Assembly (NCBI GenBank): GCA_964496575.1 | Contig: CAZCAC010000124.1 | Location: forward strand, 1 to 25,841 | Reading direction: 5' to 3' | Length of the DNA: 25,841 nt | Source of the DNA: CAZCAC01 sp964496575 | GTDB lineage: Bacteria; Planctomycetota; UBA1135; GCA-002686595 | Position numbers and translations under genes: made by a program | Shown: piece after piece, positions 1-8,462 of the stretch | Position numbering within the stretch: the first letter of the stretch is position 1 | Layout: every line of letters starts with the position of its first letter | Notes under the pieces: model-generated | Seen by the model: the letters and a program-made list of their open reading frames with translations, nothing else | Databases searched by the model: none | What the model was told of the DNA's origin: nothing

Positions 1-19
1 CGAAATCGACCCTAAATCA

Positions 20-1744
20 TCACAATCCGGCGTAGGTCAGGAGCCCTGCATTGGACGTGTTGAACTCGTTCACGCCGTGGCCACAGGGCGGGAAGAAGGT
101 GGTCCGGTACCACAGCTGGTAGTACCGCGTGTCCCCCGGAGCGACTCCGCCCTTCGCGCCGATGTCGATGGTGGTGAACGATGTCCCGGTGGCGTCCGCG
201 GCGCGCGTCTGCAGCCGGATCTCACCGCCGCCCGCGCAGCGCAGGCCGTCGCCCCAGACCACGCCCGGGGAGAGGTCGTTCATGGCCTGGAAGTAGAGGC
301 CCGAGTTGTAGGGCTCCTGGTGCGTGGCGGTCAGCGTCAAGGAGTCATTGCCGACGCTGGCGATGCCGGTTCCGACGAGCTGCGCACCGGAAGCGAACAC
401 GCCGTTGTCGCACCCCGAGCCGGGCACGCTGCCGTCGTTGTCGTTGTTGCACGGGCACGGTGTGCCGCTGCCGGGATCGCCGAAGCAGTAGCCGACTCCG
501 GGCGGGCCGAGCAGCGAGAAGACGTAGGCGGAACCCGATGACGTTCCACTGGAATCGTCGAGGTACGCACCGTTCAAGGCCGAGTCGCCGGAGAGGGCGA
601 CCGAAACTCCAAAGTAGTCGTCCGGTTTCCCGTCACCGGCCTCGAGCCTGGCCTGCTGGATCCAGCCGGGGCCTCGCCGACCGAACACGTAGGCGGAGCC
701 CGCGGTCGATCCCAGGTAGCCGCCGCTCGCCCCGATCAAGAGTCGATCGCCGTCGATGGCCACCGATCGCCCGAAGTACTCGCCGGGCGCTGCGTCGTCG
801 GGGATGAGCTTGGCCCGTTCGCTCCAGCTCGTCCCCGTTCTCTCGAAGACGTAGGCCGAGCCGGAGTTCTGGGCGACGGCGTCCTCGAAGGCCACCCCGA
901 GCAAGATCGTATCGCCCTCGATGCAGACGGCCTTTCCGAGCTCGTCGTCGTAGCTGCCATCGCTGGCGAGGAGCTTGGCCTGCTCGGTCCAGCTCGTTCC
1001 CGATCGGACGAAGACGTAGGCCGCGCCCGCGTGGCTGACCGGGTCGTCGCTCCAGTGCGACCCGATCACCGCGGTATCGCCGGAGAGCGATACGGAGCTG
1101 CCGAACTCGTCGTACCATTCCGCGTCGCTGGCGATGAGCTTGGCCTGCTGGCTCCAGCTCGCTCCCGACCTGACGAAGACGTACGCCGAGCCCTCGTCGG
1201 AATCGTAACCGCCCGCCGTGTGATCGTCGTCGTCCGCCCCGATCAGCGCCGTGCCGCCTTCGATCGACACCGCGTTGCCGAAGAGGGCGCTGCTGACCGC
1301 GTCGCTGGCGATGAGCTTGGCCTGCTGGGTCCAGCTCGTGCCCGATCTGACGAAGACGTACGCCGAACCCGCGTTCGGGGCCGCCGCGTCATCGTTGCGC
1401 CTCCCGATCAGCGCCGCGTCGCCGTCGAGCGCCACGGAGTAGCCGAACCCGCCTCCGGTCCCCCCATCGGTGGGCAGCAGCTTGGCCTGCTGACTCCAGA
1501 CGAGGCCCGATCGTACGAACACGTAGGCAGCGCCCAGGGAGCCGGCACCTTTCGCGGCGACGAGCGCGGTGTCGCCATCGAAGGCGACGGCGCCGCCGAA
1601 GTTGTCCCAGGAGGTCGTGTCGCTGCCGATGAGCTTGACCTCCTCCGTCCAGGTCTCGGAGGAGGGGGCTCGCGGTCGGCCGATCGCTGTGGGGACGGCA
1701 ACCGCGGCGGCCAAGGTGAGAGTGATCCAGGTTCGTGTCTTCAT
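20..1744 (-). CDS. Secreted FG-GAP-repeat protein (paralog 1)
   Basis: 574 residues from the ATG at 1744. This start is chosen because it begins a clean signal peptide (MKTRTWITLTLAAAVAVPTA); the open frame continues further upstream only as low-complexity Arg-rich shadow sequence that overlaps the neighbouring gene. Seven repeats of about 50-58 residues follow (residues ~35-415), each with a core like 'FG..V...GDTALIG', then 'GSAYVFVRSG.SW..QAKL', matching the FG-GAP repeat type that builds integrin-like beta-propellers. Residues ~418-574 form a C-terminal module beginning GYCFGDPGSGTPCPC and ending 'YYQLWYR...FNTSNA'. The predicted location is extracellular or cell surface; no enzymatic motif is seen. 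No clear Shine-Dalgarno is visible. It lies 59 bp downstream of a close paralog on the same strand, so the two are probably co-transcribed and arose by tandem duplication. The ligand or function is unknown. Confidence 0.88.
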   Translation of the reverse strand: MKTRTWITLTLAAAVAVPTAIGRPRAPSSETWTEEVKLIGSDTTSWDNFGGAVAFDGDTALVAAKGAGSLGAAYVFVRSGLVWSQQAKLLPTDGGTGGGFGYSVALDGDAALIGRRNDDAAAPNAGSAYVFVRSGTSWTQQAKLIASDAVSSALFGNAVSIEGGTALIGADDDDHTAGGYDSDEGSAYVFVRSGASWSQQAKLIASDAEWYDEFGSSVSLSGDTAVIGSHWSDDPVSHAGAAYVFVRSGTSWTEQAKLLASDGSYDDELGKAVCIEGDTILLGVAFEDAVAQNSGSAYVFERTGTSWSERAKLIPDDAAPGEYFGRSVAIDGDRLLIGASGGYLGSTAGSAYVFGRRGPGWIQQARLEAGDGKPDDYFGVSVALSGDSALNGAYLDDSSGTSSGSAYVFSLLGPPGVGYCFGDPGSGTPCPCNNDNDGSVPGSGCDNGVFASGAQLVGTGIASVGNDSLTLTATHQEPYNSGLYFQAMNDLSPGVVWGDGLRCAGGGEIRLQTRAADATGTSFTTIDIGAKGGVAPGDTRYYQLWYRTTFFPPCGHGVNEFNTSNAGLLTYAGL

Positions 1745-1803
1745 AGTTCTGGATTTCAGGCGGTTCGAAGCGTGACGGGTCGCAAAGCACTCTCGTGCAG
1801 TCG

Positions 1804-3531
1804 CTATGGCAACCACACGACCTCGTAGGCATTCGACGTGTTGAAGTCGTTCAATCCTGTCCCGCACGGCGGGTCGGTCGGGTTCCGGTACCAGAGCTGG
1901 TAGTACTTCGTCTCGCCCGCCGTCGCGCCTCCGGCGGCGGCGATGGAGAGGCTCGTGCTGGACACGCCGGTGCTGTCGGCGAAGCGGACCTGGAGCCGGA
2001 CGATCGCCTGGTCGACGCAGCGCAAGCCGTCCCCCCAGACGACCCCCGGTGCCAGGGACCCGTCGCCCTGGAAGTACAGTCCACCCTGCAGCGGCTCCAG
2101 GTTGGTGCCGATCAAGGTCATCGAGTCGGCGCTGACGCTCGCCGTGCCATCGCCGGTCAACTGCGCACCCGAGGCGAAAGGACCATTCGCACACCCCGAT
2201 CCCGGGACGCTGCCGTCGTTGTCGTTGCCACACGGGCAGGGCGTTCCGGAGCCGGGATCGCCGAAGCAGTAGCCGGTGCCCGGCTCGCCGGGGAGCGAGA
2301 AGATGTAGACCGAACCCGATTGCGCGCCGTGAGGATCGTCGTAGGGAGTGCCCAGCACGGCGGTCGTGCCCCAGAGCGAGACGCTGTACGAGACGCCGTC
2401 GTTGGTGCTCCCGTCGCTCGCCATCAGCTTCAGCTCCTCGTTCCATCCCGCCCCCGACTTCGTGAACGTGTACCCCGCACCGACGTGCAACGGGTAGCCG
2501 GGAACCTCGGCGCTCGGGGCGCCGACGAGCGCCCGGTCGTTCTCCAGCGAGACGGACCAGCCGAAGCCCGAGTAGCTGTCCGGATCACTCGCCACCAGCT
2601 TGGCCTCCTGAATCCAGCTCGAGCCCGAGCGTTCGAAGATGTACGCGGAGCCCTGCAGCAGGGCGCCGTCGTCGTCTCCGATCATGCCGATGAGGGCGCG
2701 ATCCCCCTGGACGCAGACCGAGGTTCCGAAGAAGTCGTCGTGCACGCCGTCCCTGGCGTAGAGCTTCTCCTGTTGCGTCCAGCTGCCCCCCGAGCGCACG
2801 AAGACGTAGGCCGCTCCGCAGTTCGACCAGGGGGCGATATCCGCCTGGATCGAGCCGACCAGCACCGTATCGCCGTCTATCGAGACGGAAGTGCCGAACT
2901 GATCCAGCGCCGCGGCGTCCCCGGCGGTGAGCTTGGCCTGCTGATTCCAGCCGCCACCCGAGCGGACGAAGACGTACGCCGAGCCCGAGTTGATCCCGGC
3001 GTCGTCGTCGAAGGGGGCACCGATGATCGCCGTGTCGCCGTCGAGAGCGAGACACTCGCCGAAGTTGTCCTCCGGCGCGGGATCGGCGGCGACGAGCTTG
3101 GCCTCCTCGCTCCAGCTGGAGCCGGAGCGCGTGAACACGTAGGCGGCACCGGCTTCCGATCCACCGTCGTCGTCGCCGTACGCGCCGATCAATCCGACTT
3201 CGCCGCTGAGCGAGACAGCCGAGCCGAACTGGTCGTCGACCTCCGCGTCGCTCGAGGTGAACTTCGCCTGCTGGGCCCAGCTCGAGCCCACGCCGACGAA
3301 GACGTAGACCGAACCGGCGATGCCGGTGTACTCCAGAAGTCCGGGCGTCCCGGCCAGCATGGTGTCACCCGAGAGGGAGACGGAGTGGCCGAACTGGTAC
3401 TGGACTCCGGTGTCGGGCGCGGTGAGCTTGACGTCCTCGAAGGCATCCTCGCGCCCTTCATTCGCCGGGGCCAGGGAGAACACCGCGGGAGTGGGGATCA
3501 CGAGGGCGACGCACGTCAGCAGGGACTTCAT
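1804..3531 (-). CDS. Secreted FG-GAP-repeat protein (paralog 2)
   Basis: 575 residues from ATG at 3531, preceded on the minus strand by GAGG about 9 nt upstream, a plausible ribosome binding site. The N-terminus (MKSLLTCVALVIPTPAVFSL) is a signal peptide. Seven FG-GAP-type repeats (residues ~35-415) share the pattern 'FG.SVSL.GD..LIG...DD', 'GSAYVF.RSG.SW.QQAKL'. The C-terminal module (~420-575) begins with the same GYCFGDPGSGTPCPC as the downstream paralog and has a Cys-rich, Asp/Gly-rich linker (NDNDGS.PGSGC) before a beta-rich part ending 'YYQLWYRNP...FNTSNA..VVWLP'. Repeat number, order and C-terminus match the next gene, showing a tandem duplication. The product is predicted to be exported and to form a beta-propeller used for binding or adhesion; that role is inferred from the fold only. 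Confidence 0.9.
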   Translation of the reverse strand: MKSLLTCVALVIPTPAVFSLAPANEGREDAFEDVKLTAPDTGVQYQFGHSVSLSGDTMLAGTPGLLEYTGIAGSVYVFVGVGSSWAQQAKFTSSDAEVDDQFGSAVSLSGEVGLIGAYGDDDGGSEAGAAYVFTRSGSSWSEEAKLVAADPAPEDNFGECLALDGDTAIIGAPFDDDAGINSGSAYVFVRSGGGWNQQAKLTAGDAAALDQFGTSVSIDGDTVLVGSIQADIAPWSNCGAAYVFVRSGGSWTQQEKLYARDGVHDDFFGTSVCVQGDRALIGMIGDDDGALLQGSAYIFERSGSSWIQEAKLVASDPDSYSGFGWSVSLENDRALVGAPSAEVPGYPLHVGAGYTFTKSGAGWNEELKLMASDGSTNDGVSYSVSLWGTTAVLGTPYDDPHGAQSGSVYIFSLPGEPGTGYCFGDPGSGTPCPCGNDNDGSVPGSGCANGPFASGAQLTGDGTASVSADSMTLIGTNLEPLQGGLYFQGDGSLAPGVVWGDGLRCVDQAIVRLQVRFADSTGVSSTSLSIAAAGGATAGETKYYQLWYRNPTDPPCGTGLNDFNTSNAYEVVWLP

Positions 3532-3986
3532 CTGGGTTTTCCTCGGTGTTGTCGGAGCCCGTGGGGAAGGACCGTGGAACGTGCCCCCGGCCCGACACCG
3601 ACCATCGTCCCGAGAATCCAGCCTACTCGACGAGCCCGATGACGGAGGACTGAATCGCGCGAACGACGAGCGACGAGCGGCGAGCCGCCGCCCGCGGGAC
3701 GGGAGAATGGCCTTCGAGGTGTCGGACCGGAGGCTTCCACGCTTCGAAGGTCGAGATGGACCCGAGGCGGGTTTCGGGGCGGCGATTCCGGAGGTTTTGC
3801 AACGGCCAGGGGCGTGCCCGGAGCGCTCCCGGCGGGTTCCTCACGCCGGACACGCGTCGGAGGTCCGCACCCCACACCCGGTCCACCTCCCCGGGCGTGC
3901 GCAGCCCTGGCCGGTGCCTTACCATCGACCGACCGCGAGCGAGTGAATCCGGTGCGCGAGAGTGAGCCCACCGAAGGAACGCCGCC
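3532..3986. other. Intergenic region between divergent genes
   Basis: 455 bp between the start of FG-GAP paralog 2 (leftward) and the kinase gene (rightward). It must hold the promoters for both. Open frames crossing it have no recognisable protein features and are extensions or shadows. I see no convincing -35/-10 pair. The kinase start is preceded by AAGGA eight nt before its ATG. The only other visible structure is a short tandem repeat at 3664-3684. Confidence 0.6.
3664..3684. repeat. Short 7-bp tandem repeat, three units
   Basis: CGACGAG occurs twice in tandem (3664-3677), followed by CGGCGAG (one mismatch). It lies in the intergenic region before the kinase. This may be chance in such GC-rich DNA. 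Confidence 0.5.
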
Positions 3987-6900
3987 ATGAACCCGACCCC
4001 CTGGCAGAAGATCGCCGAGCTGATCGATGGCACGATTCGGCTCGACAGCGCCGAGCGAAGGGCCATCCTCGAGGAGGCCTGTGGGGAGGATGCCTCGCTC
4101 AGGGTTCGCCTGGAGGCCTTGCTCCAGGCGCGCGACTCGGCCAGGGCCGATGACGGGAGCACGACGCCGCCGGCCGTGCCCGCGACGAACTGGTCGGAAG
4201 CGCTAATCGGCACACAGGTCGGGCAGTATCGGGTCGTGGGGATCATCTCCTCGGGCGGGATGGGCACGGTCTACGAAGCGGAGCAGGAGACCCCGAGGCG
4301 TCTCGTGGCGCTCAAGATGCTGAACCGCGACATCACGTCGATGGACATCCTGAGGCGCTTCGAATACGAGTCTCAGATCCTGGCGCGCCTCAGTCACCCC
4401 GGTATCGCGCAGGTCTACGAGGCGGGCCGCCACCTCATCGGCGGGGTGGGGGCGATGATGCTCCCCTACTTTGCGATGGAGTACGTCGAGAACGCGCGGC
4501 TCATCAACGACTTCGCGCGGCAGGCGATGCTCTCGACCCGGGCGCGCATCGAGCTCTTCCTCCAGGTCTGTGAGGCCGTTCAGTACGGTCACCACCGCGG
4601 GATCATCCACCGCGACCTCAAGCCCGGCAACATCCTGGTGGATGAAGCGGGGCAGGTGAAGGTGATCGACTTCGGTGTGGCTCGAGTCTCGGAACCGGAT
4701 GCCGAGCTCGGGTCCGTCCACACCGAGGCGGGACAGCTCATCGGCACCCTGCAGTACATGTCACCCGAGCAGTGCGCCGGCGATCCACACGAGGTGGGCA
4801 TTCGCAGTGACGTCTACTCGCTGGGTGTGGTGCTCTACGAGATGCTGCTCGAGCAGCTGCCGTACGACGTCAAGGATTCCTCGGTGCTCGAAGGCGCACG
4901 GCGCATTCGCGACGTGCCACCCACGCCGCCCAGTACCGTCGATCGGAGCCTGGCGGGCGACCTGAACGTCATCCTGCTCACCGCGCTGGAGAAGGAACGC
5001 AAGGCTCGTTACCAGTCCGTGGATGCGCTGGCCGAGGACCTCCGCCGCCACCTGGCGGGTGATCTGATCCTGGCCCGGCCGGCGGGACCGATCACCCGGA
5101 CGGTGAAGGCGCTGAAGCGGAGGCCGGTGATCACCGTGGGCGTCCTGTCCGTCCTCGCCTTTCTCCTCTACGTCGTCAGCTGGTCATATCCGCAGAGCCT
5201 TCGAGAGCAGGCCCGCACCTCGGCCGCCCTGGCGCGCGAGCGAGACCGGGCGCTGGAGAAGGTGGAGACCAACCTGTTTCTCGACGAGATGCTCTCCGCG
5301 CCGCATCCCTTCAAGGACGGGAAGGACGTGAAGGTCGTCGACGTGCTGGACCAGGCCGCGGCGAGGATCGACGAGGCCCTCTCCGAGCAGCCCGGGGTGG
5401 AGGCCTCGCTCCGGAATACCATCGGGTGGTCCTATCTCAAGCTCGGCAGCTTCGGGGAAGCAGAGGAGCACCTGCGCAGCGCAGTCGAGATCCAGCGAGG
5501 CGTCACCGATACCGACGAGGTGGAGACCCTGTTGCTGGAGAGTCGCCTGGCCGCGGTGCTGATGGAACGGGACGAGCTGGGGGAGGCGGAGAGCCTCGTG
5601 CGGAAGGCCCTGGACGGGCTGCGCGAACATCTGACCTCGGCTCACCCCAGCACGCTCCAGGCGATGGTCAACCTGGGGAAGATCCTGCACCTCCGGAACC
5701 AGTTCGACGAGGCGGAGTCGATCCTGACCGAGGCGCTGGAGATCTACCGGACGGCCGAGGACGAGGACAGTGCCCACGCCCTGGAGACTCTCTCTCAGCT
5801 GGCCGCCACGAAGAAGCGCAAGGGCGATCTCGTCGGAGCGGCCGCGATGTTCAGCGAGGCGTACGAGAAGCAGCGAGAGCTCCACGGCGCGCATCACGGC
5901 AACACGCTGGTCACCATGGGCCATCTCGCCATGTTGCTCAATGACCAGGGTGACTACGCCGCCTCGGAAGCGCTCTTTCGGGAGGCGATCGATATCCGCC
6001 GGGAGTTGCAGGGCGAGGATCACCCCGCCACCCTGGCGGTGATGAACAACCTCACCCTTCCGCTGTCCAAGCAGGGCAAGCTGCAAGAGGCGGAGGAGAT
6101 CCAGCAGGAGTCCCTGCGGATCAGGCGCGAGAGCCTGGGAGACGAGCACCAGCACACCATCGCGACGATGGTGAACCTGGCGATCACCCGGATGACCCTG
6201 GGGCGCCTCGCGGAGGCGGAGTTGCTCTACCAGGAGGCTCTCGGGTACCTGCGGACGGAAGAGGGCCCGCGGTCACACCTCTACGCGAGTGCGTGCATCA
6301 ATCTCGGCATCCTCTTGCGGACGCGGGGTGAGCTGGTGGAGGCCGAGCTGCTGCTCGGGGAGGTGATCGAGGAGTTCGAGGAGAGCTACGGCGAACAGCA
6401 CAAGTTCATCCTGTACGCCAAGCACAGCCTGGCCGAGACGCTTCAGGCTCAGGGGCGTTTCGCCGATGCAGAGGAGGTGGACCGGGAGGTCTACGAGGTG
6501 CGGCGCGATACGCTCGGTCCGGACTACCCCGACACGTCGAAGTCGCTCGACAACCTGGCGGTGGACCACATGGGGCAGGAGGAGATGGAGGAGGCGGAGG
6601 TCTTGCTCGCGGAGCTTGCCGAGTTCCACCGCAGCGCTCTCGGGCCCGAGCACCGCGACACCCTGTTCGCCATGAACCGCCGCGGTGCCCTGCTGGTGGA
6701 CCTCGGTCGTCTCGAGGAGGCGCGAGTCCTGCTGGCCGAGGCATCCGAGACGGCCTCCCGGACACTGTCCGAGACCGACGGCTTCCGGGGCCTGATTCAC
6801 ACCTACTACGGGGAGTGCTTGATCCGGCTGGAGCAGTTCGAGGCGGCGGAGGAGCAGCTGCTGCTGGGCCACGAGATCCTGTCCGCCTCGGTGGCCGGCG

Positions 6901-7007
6901 CGCCAGGCCGGGCCCCCTGGGCGATCGAGGGCCTGGTCCGCCTCTACGCCGCGTGGGAGAAGCCCGACGAAGAGGCGGCCTGGCAGGCGGAGCTCGATGG
7001 GGACTGA
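3987..7007 (+). CDS. Ser/Thr protein kinase with TPR repeats
   Basis: 1,006 residues, ATG preceded by AAGGA eight nt upstream. Residues 1-50 are a helical leader of the type common in planctomycete kinases (AERRAILEEACGEDASLR). The kinase domain spans ~80-360 with all key elements: glycine loop SSGGMG (88-93), ATP-binding Lys110 in VALKM, catalytic HRDLKPGN (208-215), metal-binding DFG (228-230), SPE (259-261, the APE position) and SDVYSLG (274-280). It is therefore probably active. A single membrane helix follows at ~380-398, then about ten TPRs of the ~42-residue kinesin-light-chain-like type (~430-1000) with 'HP.TL..M.NLA..L...G...EAE' spacing. Topology puts the kinase in the cytoplasm and the TPRs across the membrane, or the reverse. 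It likely phosphorylates partners recruited through the TPRs; substrates are unknown. An ECF sigma gene, often next to such kinases in planctomycetes, is absent. Confidence 0.95.
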   Translation: MNPTPWQKIAELIDGTIRLDSAERRAILEEACGEDASLRVRLEALLQARDSARADDGSTTPPAVPATNWSEALIGTQVGQYRVVGIISSGGMGTVYEAEQETPRRLVALKMLNRDITSMDILRRFEYESQILARLSHPGIAQVYEAGRHLIGGVGAMMLPYFAMEYVENARLINDFARQAMLSTRARIELFLQVCEAVQYGHHRGIIHRDLKPGNILVDEAGQVKVIDFGVARVSEPDAELGSVHTEAGQLIGTLQYMSPEQCAGDPHEVGIRSDVYSLGVVLYEMLLEQLPYDVKDSSVLEGARRIRDVPPTPPSTVDRSLAGDLNVILLTALEKERKARYQSVDALAEDLRRHLAGDLILARPAGPITRTVKALKRRPVITVGVLSVLAFLLYVVSWSYPQSLREQARTSAALARERDRALEKVETNLFLDEMLSAPHPFKDGKDVKVVDVLDQAAARIDEALSEQPGVEASLRNTIGWSYLKLGSFGEAEEHLRSAVEIQRGVTDTDEVETLLLESRLAAVLMERDELGEAESLVRKALDGLREHLTSAHPSTLQAMVNLGKILHLRNQFDEAESILTEALEIYRTAEDEDSAHALETLSQLAATKKRKGDLVGAAAMFSEAYEKQRELHGAHHGNTLVTMGHLAMLLNDQGDYAASEALFREAIDIRRELQGEDHPATLAVMNNLTLPLSKQGKLQEAEEIQQESLRIRRESLGDEHQHTIATMVNLAITRMTLGRLAEAELLYQEALGYLRTEEGPRSHLYASACINLGILLRTRGELVEAELLLGEVIEEFEESYGEQHKFILYAKHSLAETLQAQGRFADAEEVDREVYEVRRDTLGPDYPDTSKSLDNLAVDHMGQEEMEEAEVLLAELAEFHRSALGPEHRDTLFAMNRRGALLVDLGRLEEARVLLAEASETASRTLSETDGFRGLIHTYYGECLIRLEQFEAAEEQLLLGHEILSASVAGAPGRAPWAIEGLVRLYAAWEKPDEEAAWQAELDGD

Positions 7008-7056
7008 GCCCGCGTGAGGGATCAGAACTCGAGGTCGAGGTTCAGCGTCGCGCCGA

Positions 7057-8265
7057 TCACAGCTGGCTCGCCAGCGGATGCGCGAGCACCAGGAAGGATG
7101 GAATCGGAGGGTACGTGAGCTCCAGGCGATACCCCCGATAGTCGCCCGGGCTCTGGCCGATTCCCTCGCAAACGCGATCGATCATCGCACGGTAGTCCGG
7201 GATGAACTGGGTGGTGACGACCGGCGAATCTCCCAGGTTCTGGACCTGTGCCGGGCAGGGCAGGAGGTAGCGCTCCTGCCGGCTCAGTGGATACTGAACC
7301 TGCCCGGGCATCAGATTGTAGATGAATGGCCGGGGGACGGCCGGAAACGGAAGGTCACGGTGAATCAGGAGATCGAACTGTGCGCGCTCCGTCGGCAGAT
7401 CGAGGCGGAAGAAGTGCTCGCCGACCTCCTCCGAGTCGTCGGTGCGAAGAGGTGCCGCGGCGGGCATGGTCCATCCGAAGACGCAGGAGAATGAAGCGGT
7501 GTTGCCGACCGGACCCTCGCCGAGCTCGAAGAGGACTTCCTCCTTCCTTCTCACGCTGTGGATCGGGGGAGCGGTATCGGAGCAAAACTCGCGCAGGAGC
7601 GGAGCCTCTCCCTCCGCGATCTCGCCGTCGATCGGCACGATGGCGTCGTCCAGGCCGTAGGATCGAATCGTCGCCAGGGGCCCGCGGACCATCGGGCGCA
7701 ACCGGCGGAATCCGATCGCCCCTCGCAGCAGGGCGAAGTCGATCCGGTCCGGATCGAGCGCGTTGGGAGAGAGGATCGTGGTCGAGAAACTGGTTCCCGC
7801 CTGCAGACCGAGGATCGTGCTGTTGCCCAGGAAGGCCAGGCGGCGGCTCCGCTCGAGCCGTTCCTTGTCGATGCGCTCGGGCAGCATGCTGGTCAGCATC
7901 AACTCGAGGTTGTCCCGATCGCCGGCGTGCAGGCGGGTCATCCGGTCGAACTCCTCGGCGGCGGCACGAACGGCGGCGACGCTGGGGTCGCTGGCTCCCG
8001 CGCGGGCAAATGACTCGAGGGCCAGCCGCATGCCGCCCGCCCCGGGTACCACCGGAGCGATATCGATCGAGTCCACGGCCGAGACGATGCGCGCCAGCTT
8101 CCAGGCCAGGTTCTTCTGCAGGCCGAACCGTCGCGAGATCGCCTGCGGCTGATCCGGGGGGGTTCCCAGCCCGGTCAGGAGCTCGGTCAGGGCGGCGCGC
8201 AGCTGCCGGGCAGTCGCGTCGAAATCCTCCGTAAAGGCACGGGGGGTAGAGTGGGCGAGGGGCAT
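7057..8265 (-). CDS. Protein of unknown function, HTH-like N-terminus
   Basis: 402 residues from ATG at 8265, preceded on the minus strand by CAGGGG close to the start. It has no signal peptide or membrane helix, so it is probably cytoplasmic. I do not recognise the family. Residues ~17-63 (ATARQLRAALTELL, then 'ISRRFGLQKNLAWKLARIV') look like a helix-turn-helix or winged-helix segment, with 'RRFGL.KNLAWKL' resembling a recognition helix. The rest is mixed alpha/beta with a conserved-looking tail (FIYNLMPGQVQYP; YRLELTYPPIPS). A DNA-binding regulator with a C-terminal sensor is possible but unproven. The gene converges on the kinase gene with a 49-bp gap and diverges from the HAF-repeat gene, whose promoter region it shares. 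Confidence 0.75.
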   Translation of the reverse strand: MPLAHSTPRAFTEDFDATARQLRAALTELLTGLGTPPDQPQAISRRFGLQKNLAWKLARIVSAVDSIDIAPVVPGAGGMRLALESFARAGASDPSVAAVRAAAEEFDRMTRLHAGDRDNLELMLTSMLPERIDKERLERSRRLAFLGNSTILGLQAGTSFSTTILSPNALDPDRIDFALLRGAIGFRRLRPMVRGPLATIRSYGLDDAIVPIDGEIAEGEAPLLREFCSDTAPPIHSVRRKEEVLFELGEGPVGNTASFSCVFGWTMPAAAPLRTDDSEEVGEHFFRLDLPTERAQFDLLIHRDLPFPAVPRPFIYNLMPGQVQYPLSRQERYLLPCPAQVQNLGDSPVVTTQFIPDYRAMIDRVCEGIGQSPGDYRGYRLELTYPPIPSFLVLAHPLASQL

Positions 8266-8335
8266 TGCCCCTGCAGTCTGCCGCGAGAAGTTGCCTACCG
8301 GTTCAGGAATCCCGCAAAAATGCCCGCGCGGCCGA

Positions 8336-8364
8336 TTGTGCGATCTTCCCCGGGGAAATAGAAT
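8336..8364 (+). promoter_or_regulatory. Predicted sigma70-like promoter with palindrome in spacer
   Basis: TTGTGC (8336-8341) and TAGAAT (8359-8364) are separated by exactly 17 nt, giving 3/6 and 5/6 matches to the housekeeping consensus. The spacer contains the perfect 12-bp palindrome TTCCCCGGGGAA (8346-8357), positioned like an operator. Transcription from here would start near 8371 and give a leader of about 90 nt before the HAF-repeat gene at 8463. The divergently transcribed HTH-like gene starts 71 bp away and might encode a regulator of this site; that is inference. Confidence 0.45.
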
Positions 8365-8462
8365 CGAGGCTCCGCAGCGACCAGGCCGGGCCCCTCGGCC
8401 GGCCGATCCGACCTACCGTCCCCGAAGGCACCGGGCCAGACCTGGCGACCAAGACACCTCCG

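Noticed and set aside
1795..3642. 615-codon plus-strand open frame over FG-GAP paralog 2
   Set aside because: Internal repeats merely mirror the FG-GAP repeats on the other strand; no ribosome binding site or domain.
8265..8462. 66-codon N-terminal extension of the HAF-repeat gene
   Set aside because: It would bury the signal peptide and cross a -35/-10 pair with ideal spacing.
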